From the NCBI GenBank assembly GCA_031549345.1, contig JAVBPY010000009.1, positions 1 through 64,000 of the forward strand: DNA of 64,000 nucleotides. The letters are read 5' to 3'. The position numbers and the translations under genes were made by a program. The notes under the pieces are model-generated. The model had not been told where the DNA came from and searched no databases. It saw only the letters and a program-made list of their open reading frames with translations. Positions 1 to 8,048 of this stretch are shown here, one piece after another (positions within the stretch are counted from its first letter, which is position 1; every line of letters starts with the position of its first letter). The DNA comes from CASFRF01 sp031549345. GTDB lineage: Bacteria > Verrucomicrobiota > Lentisphaeria > Victivallales > Victivallaceae.

Positions 1-684
1 CGCGCGCGCGGCGATTTCCTTCGGCGTTCCTTCGGCGATTTTCTCCCCTCCGTAAAGGATCAGAACACCGTCGCAATAATCGGCCTCATCCAGGTACGCG
101 GTGCTCGCCACCACGGCGAGCCCCTCCTCGGCGCGAATACGCGAAAGAATTCCCCAGAGTTCGCGGCGCGACAGAACATCCACCCCGACGGTGGGCTCAT
201 CCAAAAGAATCAGGCGCGGCCGCGCCAGAAGCGTACACGCCAGAGCAAGCTTCTGCTTCATGCCGCCTGAGAGTTTCCCGGCCGGACGCGTCTCAAACCG
301 CGCGAGCTCCGTCAATTGAAGGAGTTCCGCGAAACGCTTCGTCTGTTCCGCGCGGGGAACGGCGCGGAGTTCCGCGTAAAGCTCCATGTTTTCGCGCACC
401 GTAAGGTCTTCGTATAAGCCGAATTTCTGCGGCATATAGCCGATGGAGGATTGTATTTCCGGTGCCTGCCTCACCGGGTCCAGCCCCAGAACGCGGACGC
501 TCCCGGAACTCGGTTTGTACAAGCCCGTAAGGATCCGCAAAAGCGTGGTCTTCCCCGCGCCATCCGGCCCCAAAAGTCCGATCAAACGCCCCGGCTCCAC
601 GGAAAAATCCAGCGACTTCAACGCCGCGACGCCATGAAATTCCTTCCCGAGCCCCCGGCAGGAAAGAACAAGCTGGTCGCTCAT
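1..684 (-). CDS. ABC exporter ATP-binding protein (partial, runs off left edge)
   Basis: The first 228 residues of an ABC transporter ATPase are present; the C-terminus lies beyond base 1. The Walker A GPDGAGKTT is at about residues 39-47. The Q-loop (MPQKFG), the signature LSGGMKQ and the Walker B LLLDEPTVGVD follow in order, so the core nucleotide-binding domain is intact. The ATG at 684 overlaps the TGA of the upstream HlyD-like gene in an ATGA arrangement, which fixes the start and implies translational coupling. The pairing with a periplasmic adaptor resembles YbhF/YhiH-type drug or lipid exporters, whose permease genes would follow downstream, outside this window. The ABC ATPase assignment is certain; the substrate is unknown. 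Confidence 0.93.
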   Translation of the reverse strand, partial: MSDQLVLSCRGLGKEFHGVAALKSLDFSVEPGRLIGLLGPDGAGKTTLLRILTGLYKPSSGSVRVLGLDPVRQAPEIQSSIGYMPQKFGLYEDLTVRENMELYAELRAVPRAEQTKRFAELLQLTELARFETRPAGKLSGGMKQKLALACTLLARPRLILLDEPTVGVDVLSRRELWGILSRIRAEEGLAVVASTAYLDEADYCDGVLILYGGEKIAEGTPKEIAARA

Positions 685-1682
685 TTTTCCGCCAAACGAG
701 GGAGGCGCACCGTCGCCGGAACACCGAGCTTGAGGAGTCCCTCCGGGTCCTTGACGTAAACGCGTACCTCGTACACAAGGGCGGTCCGTAAATCGGGGGT
801 TTCCACGTTTTTTGGAGTGAACTCCGCCGTGGGGGAGATGTAGCCCACCCAGCCCGCGAACGAACGCCCCGGGAAACTGTCGATCTCTATTTTCGCAGCA
901 CCGCCCAGGGCGACACGCCCGAGCATCGATTCGGGCAAATACGCCCGCACCCATTTCGGATCGGTCTGGGCAATCAGAAGGACCGGGCGTCCCGGCGCCG
1001 CGAGTTCTCCAGGCTCCAAAAGCCGCTGGCGGACGATGCCCGCAACGGGCGAATACAGCGATGTATCGGTCAGAATTTGTTCGTTGACGGCCAACTCGGC
1101 CTGCGCTTGCTCGTACTGCGCCTTCGCCTCGGCGACATCCTCCGCGCGGCGGCCGGTCAGGAGGAGTTCGAGCCGCTTCTGCGCCATATTGACGCCGGCG
1201 ACGGCGATGCGGTATTTGGCTTCCGCCTGGTCGGCGACCTGAACGGAGACGGCTTTGTCGGCGGCGAGGGTTTTCTGCCGTTCGTAATCGCGCGTCGTAT
1301 TGAACAAATTCGCCTCGGCCGCGGCGAGAATGGCGCGCTCCACTTCGATCTCCTCCGGGCGCGGGCCGTTGCGGACGCGTTCGAAATTCTGCCGCGCCGC
1401 CTCCGTTGCCGCCCGCTGGCGATTCACTTGATTCTGAATACGGACGGTTTCGAGCGTGGCGACAAGCTCGCCTTTTTTTACCGTCATCCCCTCCTCCGGC
1501 AAAAGGGTGGCGATCCGCTCCTGGACGACAAAGGGCAAACGCACCTCGCGGTCGTCCATGTTCCCATAAAGAACCCACTCGCCGGATTCCCGGGCTTCTT
1601 CCGCACGAAAGTAAAAATACGCAAAAAGCGCCGCCGCAACCATCAGAATACTCAAAGCAATGAAAACAATTTTCCGGCGCAT
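681..1682 (-). CDS. HlyD-family periplasmic adaptor (membrane fusion protein)
   Basis: This 333-residue protein has one N-terminal membrane segment (about residues 5-24). A biotinyl-lipoyl-like half follows (LPEEGMTVKKGELVATLE), then a long alpha-helical hairpin rich in Ala, Glu, Gln and Arg (about 75-205). The second lipoyl half and beta-barrel follow (YSPVAGIVRQRLLEPGELAAPG). This is the layout of the YbhG/YhiI group of adaptors that couple an inner-membrane ABC exporter to the outer envelope. The start has a strong GGAGGA ribosome site. The end overlaps the ABC ATPase start by 4 nt, so both belong to one exporter operon. The substrate cannot be deduced. Confidence 0.9.
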   Translation of the reverse strand: MRRKIVFIALSILMVAAALFAYFYFRAEEARESGEWVLYGNMDDREVRLPFVVQERIATLLPEEGMTVKKGELVATLETVRIQNQVNRQRAATEAARQNFERVRNGPRPEEIEVERAILAAAEANLFNTTRDYERQKTLAADKAVSVQVADQAEAKYRIAVAGVNMAQKRLELLLTGRRAEDVAEAKAQYEQAQAELAVNEQILTDTSLYSPVAGIVRQRLLEPGELAAPGRPVLLIAQTDPKWVRAYLPESMLGRVALGGAAKIEIDSFPGRSFAGWVGYISPTAEFTPKNVETPDLRTALVYEVRVYVKDPEGLLKLGVPATVRLPRLAEK

Positions 1683-1713
1683 AAAATCCTCCTCCGAATA
1701 ATATGCCCTCTCA

Positions 1714-1733
1714 CGGACTAAAATTCAAGTCCG
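1714..1733. promoter_or_regulatory. Inverted repeat just upstream of the esterase promoter
   Basis: Two perfect 6-bp arms (CGGACT and AGTCCG) are separated by 8 nt. The repeat lies immediately upstream of the -35 box of the plus-strand esterase promoter and in the leader/promoter zone of the divergent HlyD gene. It could be an operator or chance; no regulator gene is adjacent. Confidence 0.3.
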
Positions 1734-1735
1734 CC

Positions 1736-1764
1736 TTGCATTTCCAGTAAAAAGACGCTACAGT
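1736..1764 (+). promoter_or_regulatory. Sigma-70-like promoter for the esterase gene
   Basis: TTGCAT, a 17-bp spacer and TACAGT lie about 30 nt upstream of the esterase ATG. Spacing is optimal and both hexamers are close to consensus. Confidence 0.5.
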
Positions 1765-1794
1765 AGAAAAACACAACAACGGAGATCGTAAAAA

Positions 1795-3099
1795 ATGAAA
1801 CAGTTCCTGATCGCTTCGTGCCTCCTCCTCGGGGGAATGCTGTACGCGGAGGAGTACACGCTCCGCACCTCCCTCAACAAGCCGGACGGCTTTTACGAAA
1901 AGGGGGAGATCGTCAAAATCACCGCCGAGCTCCTCGTCGACGGAAAACCCGCGACGGACAAAACCTTCCGTTACATCCTCTACAACGACTCCGCGCCGAA
2001 CGCGCCGCTTCAGACGGCCACCGTCTCCGGCGCGAAGCCCCTGGAGCTGGAATGCTCCCTCCCCCATCCCGGGCGCGTCCGTTTCGAGGCGCGTGCCTAT
2101 GAAGCGGACGAAAAAACGGAATTCAAACAAAAAAACCGCCCGGTAACCGGCTACATCGCCGCCATGATCGCCCCGAAAGAGCTTAAATTGAGCTTCGCGG
2201 AGCCCGCCGACTTCGACGCGTTCTGGAACGCCCAGAAGGCCGAACTCGCCAAAGTTCCCCTGAAAGTTCTTAAGAGCGCCCCCTCCGCCAAACAAAAAGA
2301 AGGCTTCGTCGCCGAATCGCTGGAAATCGCTTGTGCGGGCAACCGCCCGGTCTGCGGACAATTCGTCCTCCCCGCCAACACTGCGCCCAAAACCCTCCCC
2401 GCCGTCCTTTACGTGCACGGCGCGGGGCACAAGAGCGCCAACCCGCGTTTCGTCTCCGGCGCCATGACGTTTGAAATCAACGCCCACGGCATCGCCAACG
2501 ACCAACCGAACGATTATTACAATGACCTCTTCGCGGGCGAACTCAAGAATTACAACACGCAAGGGTACCAGAGCCGCGAAACATTCTACTTCCGCAACAT
2601 GTACCTCCGCTTGATGCGGGCGCTTGAATACCTCAAGAGCCGTCCGGAGTGGGACGGGAAAAATCTGGTCGTCAACGGCACCAGCATGGGCGGCGCCCAG
2701 GCGATCGCGGCGGCGGGACTCGATGGCGACGTAACGCTCTGCATCTCCAACGATGCGGCCCTCTCCGACTTGCGCGGCGGCCTCGACACGCCGATTCGTT
2801 CGTCGGGCTGGCCGCGCAACCTGGTTTCCCCCGACCATCCGGAGGCCAAGGAGACGGCGCAATATTACGACTCGATCTATTTCGCCAAACGGATCCGCTG
2901 CGAAACGCATTTCACCATCAGCTTCATGGACAACACCTGCCCGCCGACCGGCGTGTACATGGCCTACAGCGCCATTCCCGGTGAAAACAAATCGCTGGTT
3001 ACCGACACGCGCGCGCACCATTGCGGGACCATGAGGAAAAACAAGGGCGAAGAGCGCCTGAAAGAACTGGCTAAGGAAGCCGATCTTCGTAAGAAATAA
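1795..3099 (+). CDS. Secreted acetyl xylan esterase-like alpha/beta hydrolase
   Basis: This 434-residue protein has a clear signal peptide (cleavage probably after YA, about residue 18). An N-terminal beta-rich domain (about 20-125) precedes an alpha/beta-hydrolase domain of the acetyl xylan esterase (CE7/AXE1-like) type. The nucleophile elbow GTSMGG places Ser at residue 297. Asp379 (FMDNTCPPT) and His408 or His409 (AHHCG) complete the likely triad. The CE7 RGQ motif is not obvious, so the acyl substrate is uncertain; deacetylation of xylan or other acetylated saccharides is the family role. GGAGAT precedes the ATG at a good distance. The last 29 nt overlap tail-to-tail with the opposing radical SAM gene. 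Confidence 0.85.
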   Translation: MKQFLIASCLLLGGMLYAEEYTLRTSLNKPDGFYEKGEIVKITAELLVDGKPATDKTFRYILYNDSAPNAPLQTATVSGAKPLELECSLPHPGRVRFEARAYEADEKTEFKQKNRPVTGYIAAMIAPKELKLSFAEPADFDAFWNAQKAELAKVPLKVLKSAPSAKQKEGFVAESLEIACAGNRPVCGQFVLPANTAPKTLPAVLYVHGAGHKSANPRFVSGAMTFEINAHGIANDQPNDYYNDLFAGELKNYNTQGYQSRETFYFRNMYLRLMRALEYLKSRPEWDGKNLVVNGTSMGGAQAIAAAGLDGDVTLCISNDAALSDLRGGLDTPIRSSGWPRNLVSPDHPEAKETAQYYDSIYFAKRIRCETHFTISFMDNTCPPTGVYMAYSAIPGENKSLVTDTRAHHCGTMRKNKGEERLKELAKEADLRKK

Positions 3100-4099
3100 A
3101 CCGGGTTTCATCCAAATCCAAATACTCCCCGTCGCAACCGTAGGCGGGCTGGAGGGCGACTTTGCCGCCGCCCTCCGGCAAGTCGATGGCGAACGCGGGG
3201 ACCGCCAGGGAGGATAAACGCGGGCGGAACGCGCGGAGTATCGCCAGCCCCGCTTCGATCCCCGTGGAAAAATGGCGCACGCCGCGCACCGGGTCCACGT
3301 GAAACAGATAATGGGGCTTCACGCGTATGGAAACAAGCGCGCGAAAGAGCGTTTCCAGCGTCGTTGCGTCGTCGTTCACCCCCCGGAGCAGAACCGTCTG
3401 GTTGACCACGGGGATTCCGGCGGAAACCATTCGCGCGCACGCCGCACGCGCCTCGTCCGTCAGTTCACGCGGGTGGTTGAAATGGGTCGCCACCCACAGA
3501 CCCGGCGTCGCGGCCAGAAAACGGCACAACGCCTCGTCCACCCGCTGCGGCCAGACCACCGGCAAACGGGTCGCCACACGGAGAACGTCGATGGAGCCGA
3601 TGCCGGAAAGGACTTCCACAATCCGCCGGAATTTCGCCTCCGGCAGCATCAGTGGATCGCCGCCGGAAATCAAAACTTCGCGCACTTCCGGCATGCGGCG
3701 CAGATAATCCGCCGCCGCGTCCAGCTCCGCGTCGCTCAAGTCCCCCAGTTCGCGCCCCGTTGTCCACGAACGTTTGCGGAAGCAGAAACGGCAATGCATC
3801 GCGCAACGCCCCGTCGTAACAAGGACCGCGCGGTCCACATACCGCCGGATCAACCGGGGGGACGCCATCTGGTACTCCTCCGCCAACGGGTCGAAACTGG
3901 ATTCTTGATCCGCAAGCTCCGCCAAATCCGGGAGCGCCTGCCGCGCAATGGGGTCCGCGGCGCCAAGAGCCGGGTCGATCAGACGCAAATAGTAGTCGTT
4001 TAAATAGACGGGAAATTGCGCGCCCACTTTCGCCGCGCCCTGTGGAACGGCGATGCCAAGCGCGGCGCAGGCCTCCGCCGCTGTGGAATAAAACTTCAT
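3071..4099 (-). CDS. KamA/EpmB-family radical SAM lysine 2,3-aminomutase-like protein
   Basis: This 342-residue protein has the radical SAM cluster motif CxxxCxxC at Cys99, Cys103 and Cys106 (CAMHCRFCF). The family-typical VLISGGDPL and the C-terminal YHLFHVDPVRG-type region (PHYLFHVDP) follow. Length and N-terminus fit EpmB, which makes beta-lysine on elongation factor P, better than the longer catabolic lysine 2,3-aminomutases. Neither epmA nor efp is in this window, so the role stays open. The start was placed at 4099 because a longer reading would run into the tRNA gene; GGGGT lies just upstream. It follows the tRNA-Gln on the same strand by 39 nt and may share its transcript. Confidence 0.85.
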   Translation of the reverse strand: MKFYSTAAEACAALGIAVPQGAAKVGAQFPVYLNDYYLRLIDPALGAADPIARQALPDLAELADQESSFDPLAEEYQMASPRLIRRYVDRAVLVTTGRCAMHCRFCFRKRSWTTGRELGDLSDAELDAAADYLRRMPEVREVLISGGDPLMLPEAKFRRIVEVLSGIGSIDVLRVATRLPVVWPQRVDEALCRFLAATPGLWVATHFNHPRELTDEARAACARMVSAGIPVVNQTVLLRGVNDDATTLETLFRALVSIRVKPHYLFHVDPVRGVRHFSTGIEAGLAILRAFRPRLSSLAVPAFAIDLPEGGGKVALQPAYGCDGEYLDLDETRFISYEDRLP

Positions 4100-4138
4100 G
4101 CAAACCCCGATGTCCGAGCCGATTTCGAGCAAAAAAAA

Positions 4139-4212
4139 TGGCAGTCCTGTAAGGATTTGAACCTCAACAAAGTGAACCAGAATCACTTGTGCTACCGTTA
4201 CACCACAGGACT
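4139..4212 (-). tRNA. tRNA-Gln (anticodon CTG)
   Basis: The minus strand folds as a cloverleaf. The acceptor stem AGTCCTG/CAGGACT has discriminator G and an encoded CCA. The D-arm is GTG...CAC, as is usual for tRNA-Gln. The anticodon stem AGTGA/TCACT encloses loop TTCTGGT (anticodon CTG, reading CAG). The T-arm loop is TTCAAAT. The CCA is followed directly by a run of eight T on the transcribed strand. Confidence 0.95.
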
Positions 4213-4226
4213 GCGGAATGACTATT

Positions 4227-4254
4227 ACAATACAACCTTTTTCAATTTTTACAA
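4227..4254 (-). promoter_or_regulatory. Promoter for tRNA-Gln
   Basis: On the minus strand TTGTAA, 16 bp, TATTGT ends 14 nt before the mature tRNA 5' end. This leaves room for a short leader removed by RNase P. Confidence 0.4.
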
Positions 4255-4314
4255 GCCCACAAAACTCAAAAGCGGCGCTTTTTCACAAATTACTTTTGTC
4301 GCGTTGGCTCTTCC

Positions 4315-4348
4315 GAATTCCCACGTTCTTTTTTTCGGGAATTCCCAC
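4315..4348. promoter_or_regulatory. Direct repeat with GGGAATTCCC palindrome upstream of the sensor kinase
   Basis: The 10-mer GAATTCCCAC occurs twice with starts 24 nt apart. The second copy sits in the perfect palindrome GGGAATTCCC (4337-4346), just upstream of a TATATT. The 4213-4464 gap is unusually AT-rich and holds no gene I can see, so this is a plausible control region for the kinase gene. Confidence 0.3.
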
Positions 4349-4464
4349 TATATTCCATTTGTATTTTCAGAGAAAAGATGTAGTTTTATCCAAGGGGACT
4401 TTTATGTTGCATCGACTTCCGGGCAATACGCTTTCCGGGAGGCCATAATTGTGGGATTTTTGAA

Positions 4465-7400
4465 ATGGGGCTCGGACTTCGTCTTATTATTTTTCTTTGT
4501 TGTTTGTGCATTTCCACCCTTCATGCGGCGGGAAACGCTTCGCCAACCGGCAAACGCATACTCTGGATCAACACCTATTCGGCCGATGATCCCTGGTGCC
4601 GCTCTCTGATGGCCGGCTTCCAGGAAACGATGAAGCAGGCGGCGCTCAACGGGAAATACGAAGTGTTCGACTTGGGCATCCGTTACCAGCTTGAAGGCGC
4701 CACCGCCGCCGCCGACGTGGTCGCCTTAAGGGAAATGCTTCAAACCAATCCCTATGACCTGATCGTAACCACGGACACCAGCGCCGCCGAGCTTTTTTTG
4801 AACATGCAATTGCGGAAGCCGGATAAAGTTCCGGTATTGTTGACCGCCTACGCCGGCGCCGTTCCGTTGAGAAAGCGCATTCCCGCCGATTCCGGACTGA
4901 CCGGAATTCAGATCGGGAGAAACCTGGAAGACGCCGTCCGTCTCGCGAAGCTGCTCCGCCCGGATCTTAAGGAGGCGACCATTGTCACGGAAGCCGTTTC
5001 CGGCGGAGGGACAACACCGCAGATCGCCCCAAACATCCAGGAACGGCTCGGCATCAAAATCCAGGTGATCGGCGGCAATGAATATTCAACGGAAGCGATG
5101 CTCGAAAAAGTATCCCAATTGCCGAAAGATTCACTCCTTCTCTTTAATTCCTGGATGTCCGCGCAGGAAACGCTGGCGGCGCATTCCTATACAGTGCTGC
5201 CGCAAATTCGCGAAATGTTTCCCGGATTGATTTTGGGAAAACAGGATGCGTACATGCGTTTCGGTTCCATGGGCGGAGTTATTCAACAAGGAATCGATGT
5301 GGGCCGCCAGTCCGGAAAAATGGCGATCAAATTAATGAACGGCGCCCCCGGCGGGCGGCTCTCGGTGGAGGAATCCGTTCCGGTAATCTGTCTCGATGAA
5401 ACCGCGCTGCGCGAAATCGGAATTCCCTCCTCCCGCGCCCCGAAGGAAACAATATGGGTAAACATCCCCCCTTCGTTTTTTGCGAAATACACTGTACAAC
5501 TCGGCGCGCTCGGCGTGATTGTAATCGTTCTCCTCGGGGCCTACAGCGCAATGTTGCGGACCAAACGCCAACTGCAACTGAAAAACGAAATGCTTTTCCA
5601 GCACTTGCCCTCGCGGCTTTTCGTATTCGACCGTTGGGGGACGGTCCTCTATTCCCATATCCCGGAGCATGAAAAGGAGGCGATCCGAAGTGTCAAGGAT
5701 TTGCCGGAAGAGATCAGCCGCCTCTTTGCGGAAACCATCGAGCAGGTTTCCCGCGACGGCAAGGATGAAGTCCGTGTATATTGCCTGAATGAACAGCATC
5801 GACGAACGCAATTTTTGCGCCTGCCCGTCAACAATCCATTCAGCCAGGATGCTGTTATGGTCATCTCTTCGGATGTTACCGAGCTTCGCCGGAATGAGAT
5901 GCTTTACCGCGACAACCTGAACTTGTTTCAGACGGTGGTGGAACACCTTCCCGGCTTCCTGTTTGTAAAAGACATCGACAACGAATTCCGGTTTCTCCTT
6001 TGCAACTCGCGTTTTGAAGAGCTGATGGGCCATACCAGCGCGGAGCTGATCGGGCACCGGGACCGCGACTTTTTTGTCGACGAAAACGGTCTCAACAAAA
6101 TTGAAGAGGACGACAAAAAGCTGGTGGCCGAGGGAAATACACTCGATATCACCGAGGCCTTCACCAACTCGGCCGGCCGCTTCTTCGCTATGCGCATGGT
6201 CAAAAAGCTCCTCTGCAAATCGGACGGCACGCGGCTTCTCCTGGGGATGGGTATTGACCTGACCCGCGAGTACCAGCTTGAGCAAAAGCAGGAAGAAACC
6301 ATTAAAATGCTCAACGAGCACATCGCCAGCGAGCGCATTCTCTACCAGCTGTTGTCGGGAATCACAATGGCGGAGAGTTTCGACAGCGCCGTCAATGCAA
6401 TGCTGAAGTTTGTCGGCGAAAGCCTGGATGCCGACCGTTGCTACGTTTTCCGCTACGCCGGAGAGCGCTACTCGGCATCCAATAACACGCACGAATGGTG
6501 CCGCGCAAAAGAATATTCGCTTTTCGACCAAATGCAGAACGTCGATATGGGCGCATACCCGGAGTTCAATAAGCTCATGCTCAACCGCCAGGTCCTGGCG
6601 CTGAATGACACCTCCCAGCCCCCGCCGCAGTTCGGCGATGAATTCGAAACGCTGCGCGCGCTGAATGTCAAGGCCATTCTCGGCAGCGGGATTTGGATCG
6701 ACAACAAGCTCTACGGCTTCATCGGCATGGATTTCGACCGCCAGGCAAAAACCTTCACCGAATGCGACATACGCACGGCGGACGGCATCGGCAACGTCTT
6801 CCAGCTCGCATACGACCGGGCGAAACAGCGGGAATTGCTCGAAGACAGCCTCGACGAACAGAAACGCCAAAAGCACGAACTTGAAATCGCCATGGAAAAA
6901 GTACTGGTGGCCGACCGTGCCAAGAGTTACTTCCTGGCCACCGTCAGCCATGAATTACGCACTCCTTTGAATGCCATCATCGGGTTCAGCGAACTGATGC
7001 TGCACGATCAGCTTGCCCGGGAAACCCAGGAAGAATACCTCCGTTCGGTCCGTTTCGCGGGTTCCACGCTCCTGAATCTTGTCAACGACGTGCTGGATCT
7101 TTCCAAATTGGAAGCCGAGCAGATGAACATTTCTCCCGCGGAGACCGACATATGCATGCTCATTCGCGAGGTAAGCAACGTCTTCAAGCTTAAAACAGCG
7201 GAAAAAGGGCTGGCGTTCCAGGTGGAACTTCCGGATGAGTCGTACATTCTTTATGTGGATGCGCTGCGATTGCGCCAGGTGCTTCTCAATTTGCTCGGCA
7301 ACGCATTCAAGTTCACGACATCCGGAAAGGTCGGGTTGCGCGCCGACTTCGTTCCCGCCCCGGAGGGGAACAAAGGCAAACTCACGCTGTGCGTCAGCGA

Positions 7401-8037
7401 CACGGGTATCGGCATTTCCAAGGAGAACCAGGCCAACATCTTCAATCCCTTTGTGCAAGATTCCGTAACCCGCGGCAAACGTGTTTACGAGGGTTCCGGG
7501 CTCGGGCTGGCCATCACAAAGCGGTTGCTCGAAAAAATGGATGCGAAAATCACGCTGGAGAGCGAGCCCGGCGTCGGAACATCGTTCACCGTTGAAATCG
7601 ACAATGTCCAATACGAATTGAAGCCGGGAACAGAAACAAGGTCGCTGAAAATCGCCCCCGTTCCAACACGCAAAAAAACGATACGCGTCCTGATTGTGGA
7701 CGACATTCCCCTGAATCTGCGTGTCCTCGGCGCCATGCTGAAGCGCATCAATGTGGAATCCGTGCCCCTCACATCGGCCGACGCCGCGTTGAAATTCCTG
7801 GAGAACGACCAAGATTTCGCCGCGATCCTGACCGACATCTGGATGCCGGAAATAAGCGGTATCGAACTTGCCCGCTCCATTCGCAGCAATCCCGCCACGG
7901 CCGGAATCCCCATTGCAGCGGTTACCGCCGACACCCAAGTCATTGAAAAAGATGCGGAAAACTTCGCCTTCATCCTCACCAAGCCCATCTCCATCGAGTC
8001 GCTTGAGCGCCTTTTCCAAACCGTCATCTCACAATAG
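4465..8037 (+). CDS. Hybrid sensor histidine kinase with ABC-substrate-binding-type sensor, PAS, GAF and receiver domains
   Basis: This 1190-residue protein has a signal/anchor segment (about 5-22). A periplasmic domain resembling ABC substrate-binding proteins follows (about 28-335; NTYSADDPWCRSLMAGF start). A transmembrane helix lies at about 343-365. Next are a PAS-like region (about 375-470), a PAS domain (about 490-605; LPGFLFVKDIDNEFRFLLCN) and a GAF domain (about 630-790). HisKA has phospho-acceptor His829 in SHELRTPLNAIIGFSE. The HATPase has N-box LLGNAFKF, G1 DTGIGI and G2 GSGLGLAI. A C-terminal receiver has Asp1124 (TDIWMPEISG) and Lys1173 (TKPIS). It probably senses a small extracellular ligand and passes phosphate to an output protein encoded elsewhere. 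No response regulator or phosphotransfer gene is adjacent. Ribosome site is weak. Confidence 0.93.
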   Translation: MGLGLRLIIFLCCLCISTLHAAGNASPTGKRILWINTYSADDPWCRSLMAGFQETMKQAALNGKYEVFDLGIRYQLEGATAAADVVALREMLQTNPYDLIVTTDTSAAELFLNMQLRKPDKVPVLLTAYAGAVPLRKRIPADSGLTGIQIGRNLEDAVRLAKLLRPDLKEATIVTEAVSGGGTTPQIAPNIQERLGIKIQVIGGNEYSTEAMLEKVSQLPKDSLLLFNSWMSAQETLAAHSYTVLPQIREMFPGLILGKQDAYMRFGSMGGVIQQGIDVGRQSGKMAIKLMNGAPGGRLSVEESVPVICLDETALREIGIPSSRAPKETIWVNIPPSFFAKYTVQLGALGVIVIVLLGAYSAMLRTKRQLQLKNEMLFQHLPSRLFVFDRWGTVLYSHIPEHEKEAIRSVKDLPEEISRLFAETIEQVSRDGKDEVRVYCLNEQHRRTQFLRLPVNNPFSQDAVMVISSDVTELRRNEMLYRDNLNLFQTVVEHLPGFLFVKDIDNEFRFLLCNSRFEELMGHTSAELIGHRDRDFFVDENGLNKIEEDDKKLVAEGNTLDITEAFTNSAGRFFAMRMVKKLLCKSDGTRLLLGMGIDLTREYQLEQKQEETIKMLNEHIASERILYQLLSGITMAESFDSAVNAMLKFVGESLDADRCYVFRYAGERYSASNNTHEWCRAKEYSLFDQMQNVDMGAYPEFNKLMLNRQVLALNDTSQPPPQFGDEFETLRALNVKAILGSGIWIDNKLYGFIGMDFDRQAKTFTECDIRTADGIGNVFQLAYDRAKQRELLEDSLDEQKRQKHELEIAMEKVLVADRAKSYFLATVSHELRTPLNAIIGFSELMLHDQLARETQEEYLRSVRFAGSTLLNLVNDVLDLSKLEAEQMNISPAETDICMLIREVSNVFKLKTAEKGLAFQVELPDESYILYVDALRLRQVLLNLLGNAFKFTTSGKVGLRADFVPAPEGNKGKLTLCVSDTGIGISKENQANIFNPFVQDSVTRGKRVYEGSGLGLAITKRLLEKMDAKITLESEPGVGTSFTVEIDNVQYELKPGTETRSLKIAPVPTRKKTIRVLIVDDIPLNLRVLGAMLKRINVESVPLTSADAALKFLENDQDFAAILTDIWMPEISGIELARSIRSNPATAGIPIAAVTADTQVIEKDAENFAFILTKPISIESLERLFQTVISQ

Positions 8038-8048
8038 AGGCGACTGGT

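Noticed and set aside
681..1721. Long opposite-strand frames over the HlyD gene
   Set aside because: They are arginine-rich shadows of the HlyD frame with no family motifs or ribosome sites.
1711..3111. A 466-codon minus-strand frame over the esterase gene
   Set aside because: The plus strand has a signal peptide, a catalytic triad and a promoter; the minus frame has none of these.
4100..4186. 29-residue N-terminal extension of the KamA-like protein
   Set aside because: It would overlap the tRNA-Gln gene; the family start MKFYSTA at 4099 has its own ribosome site.
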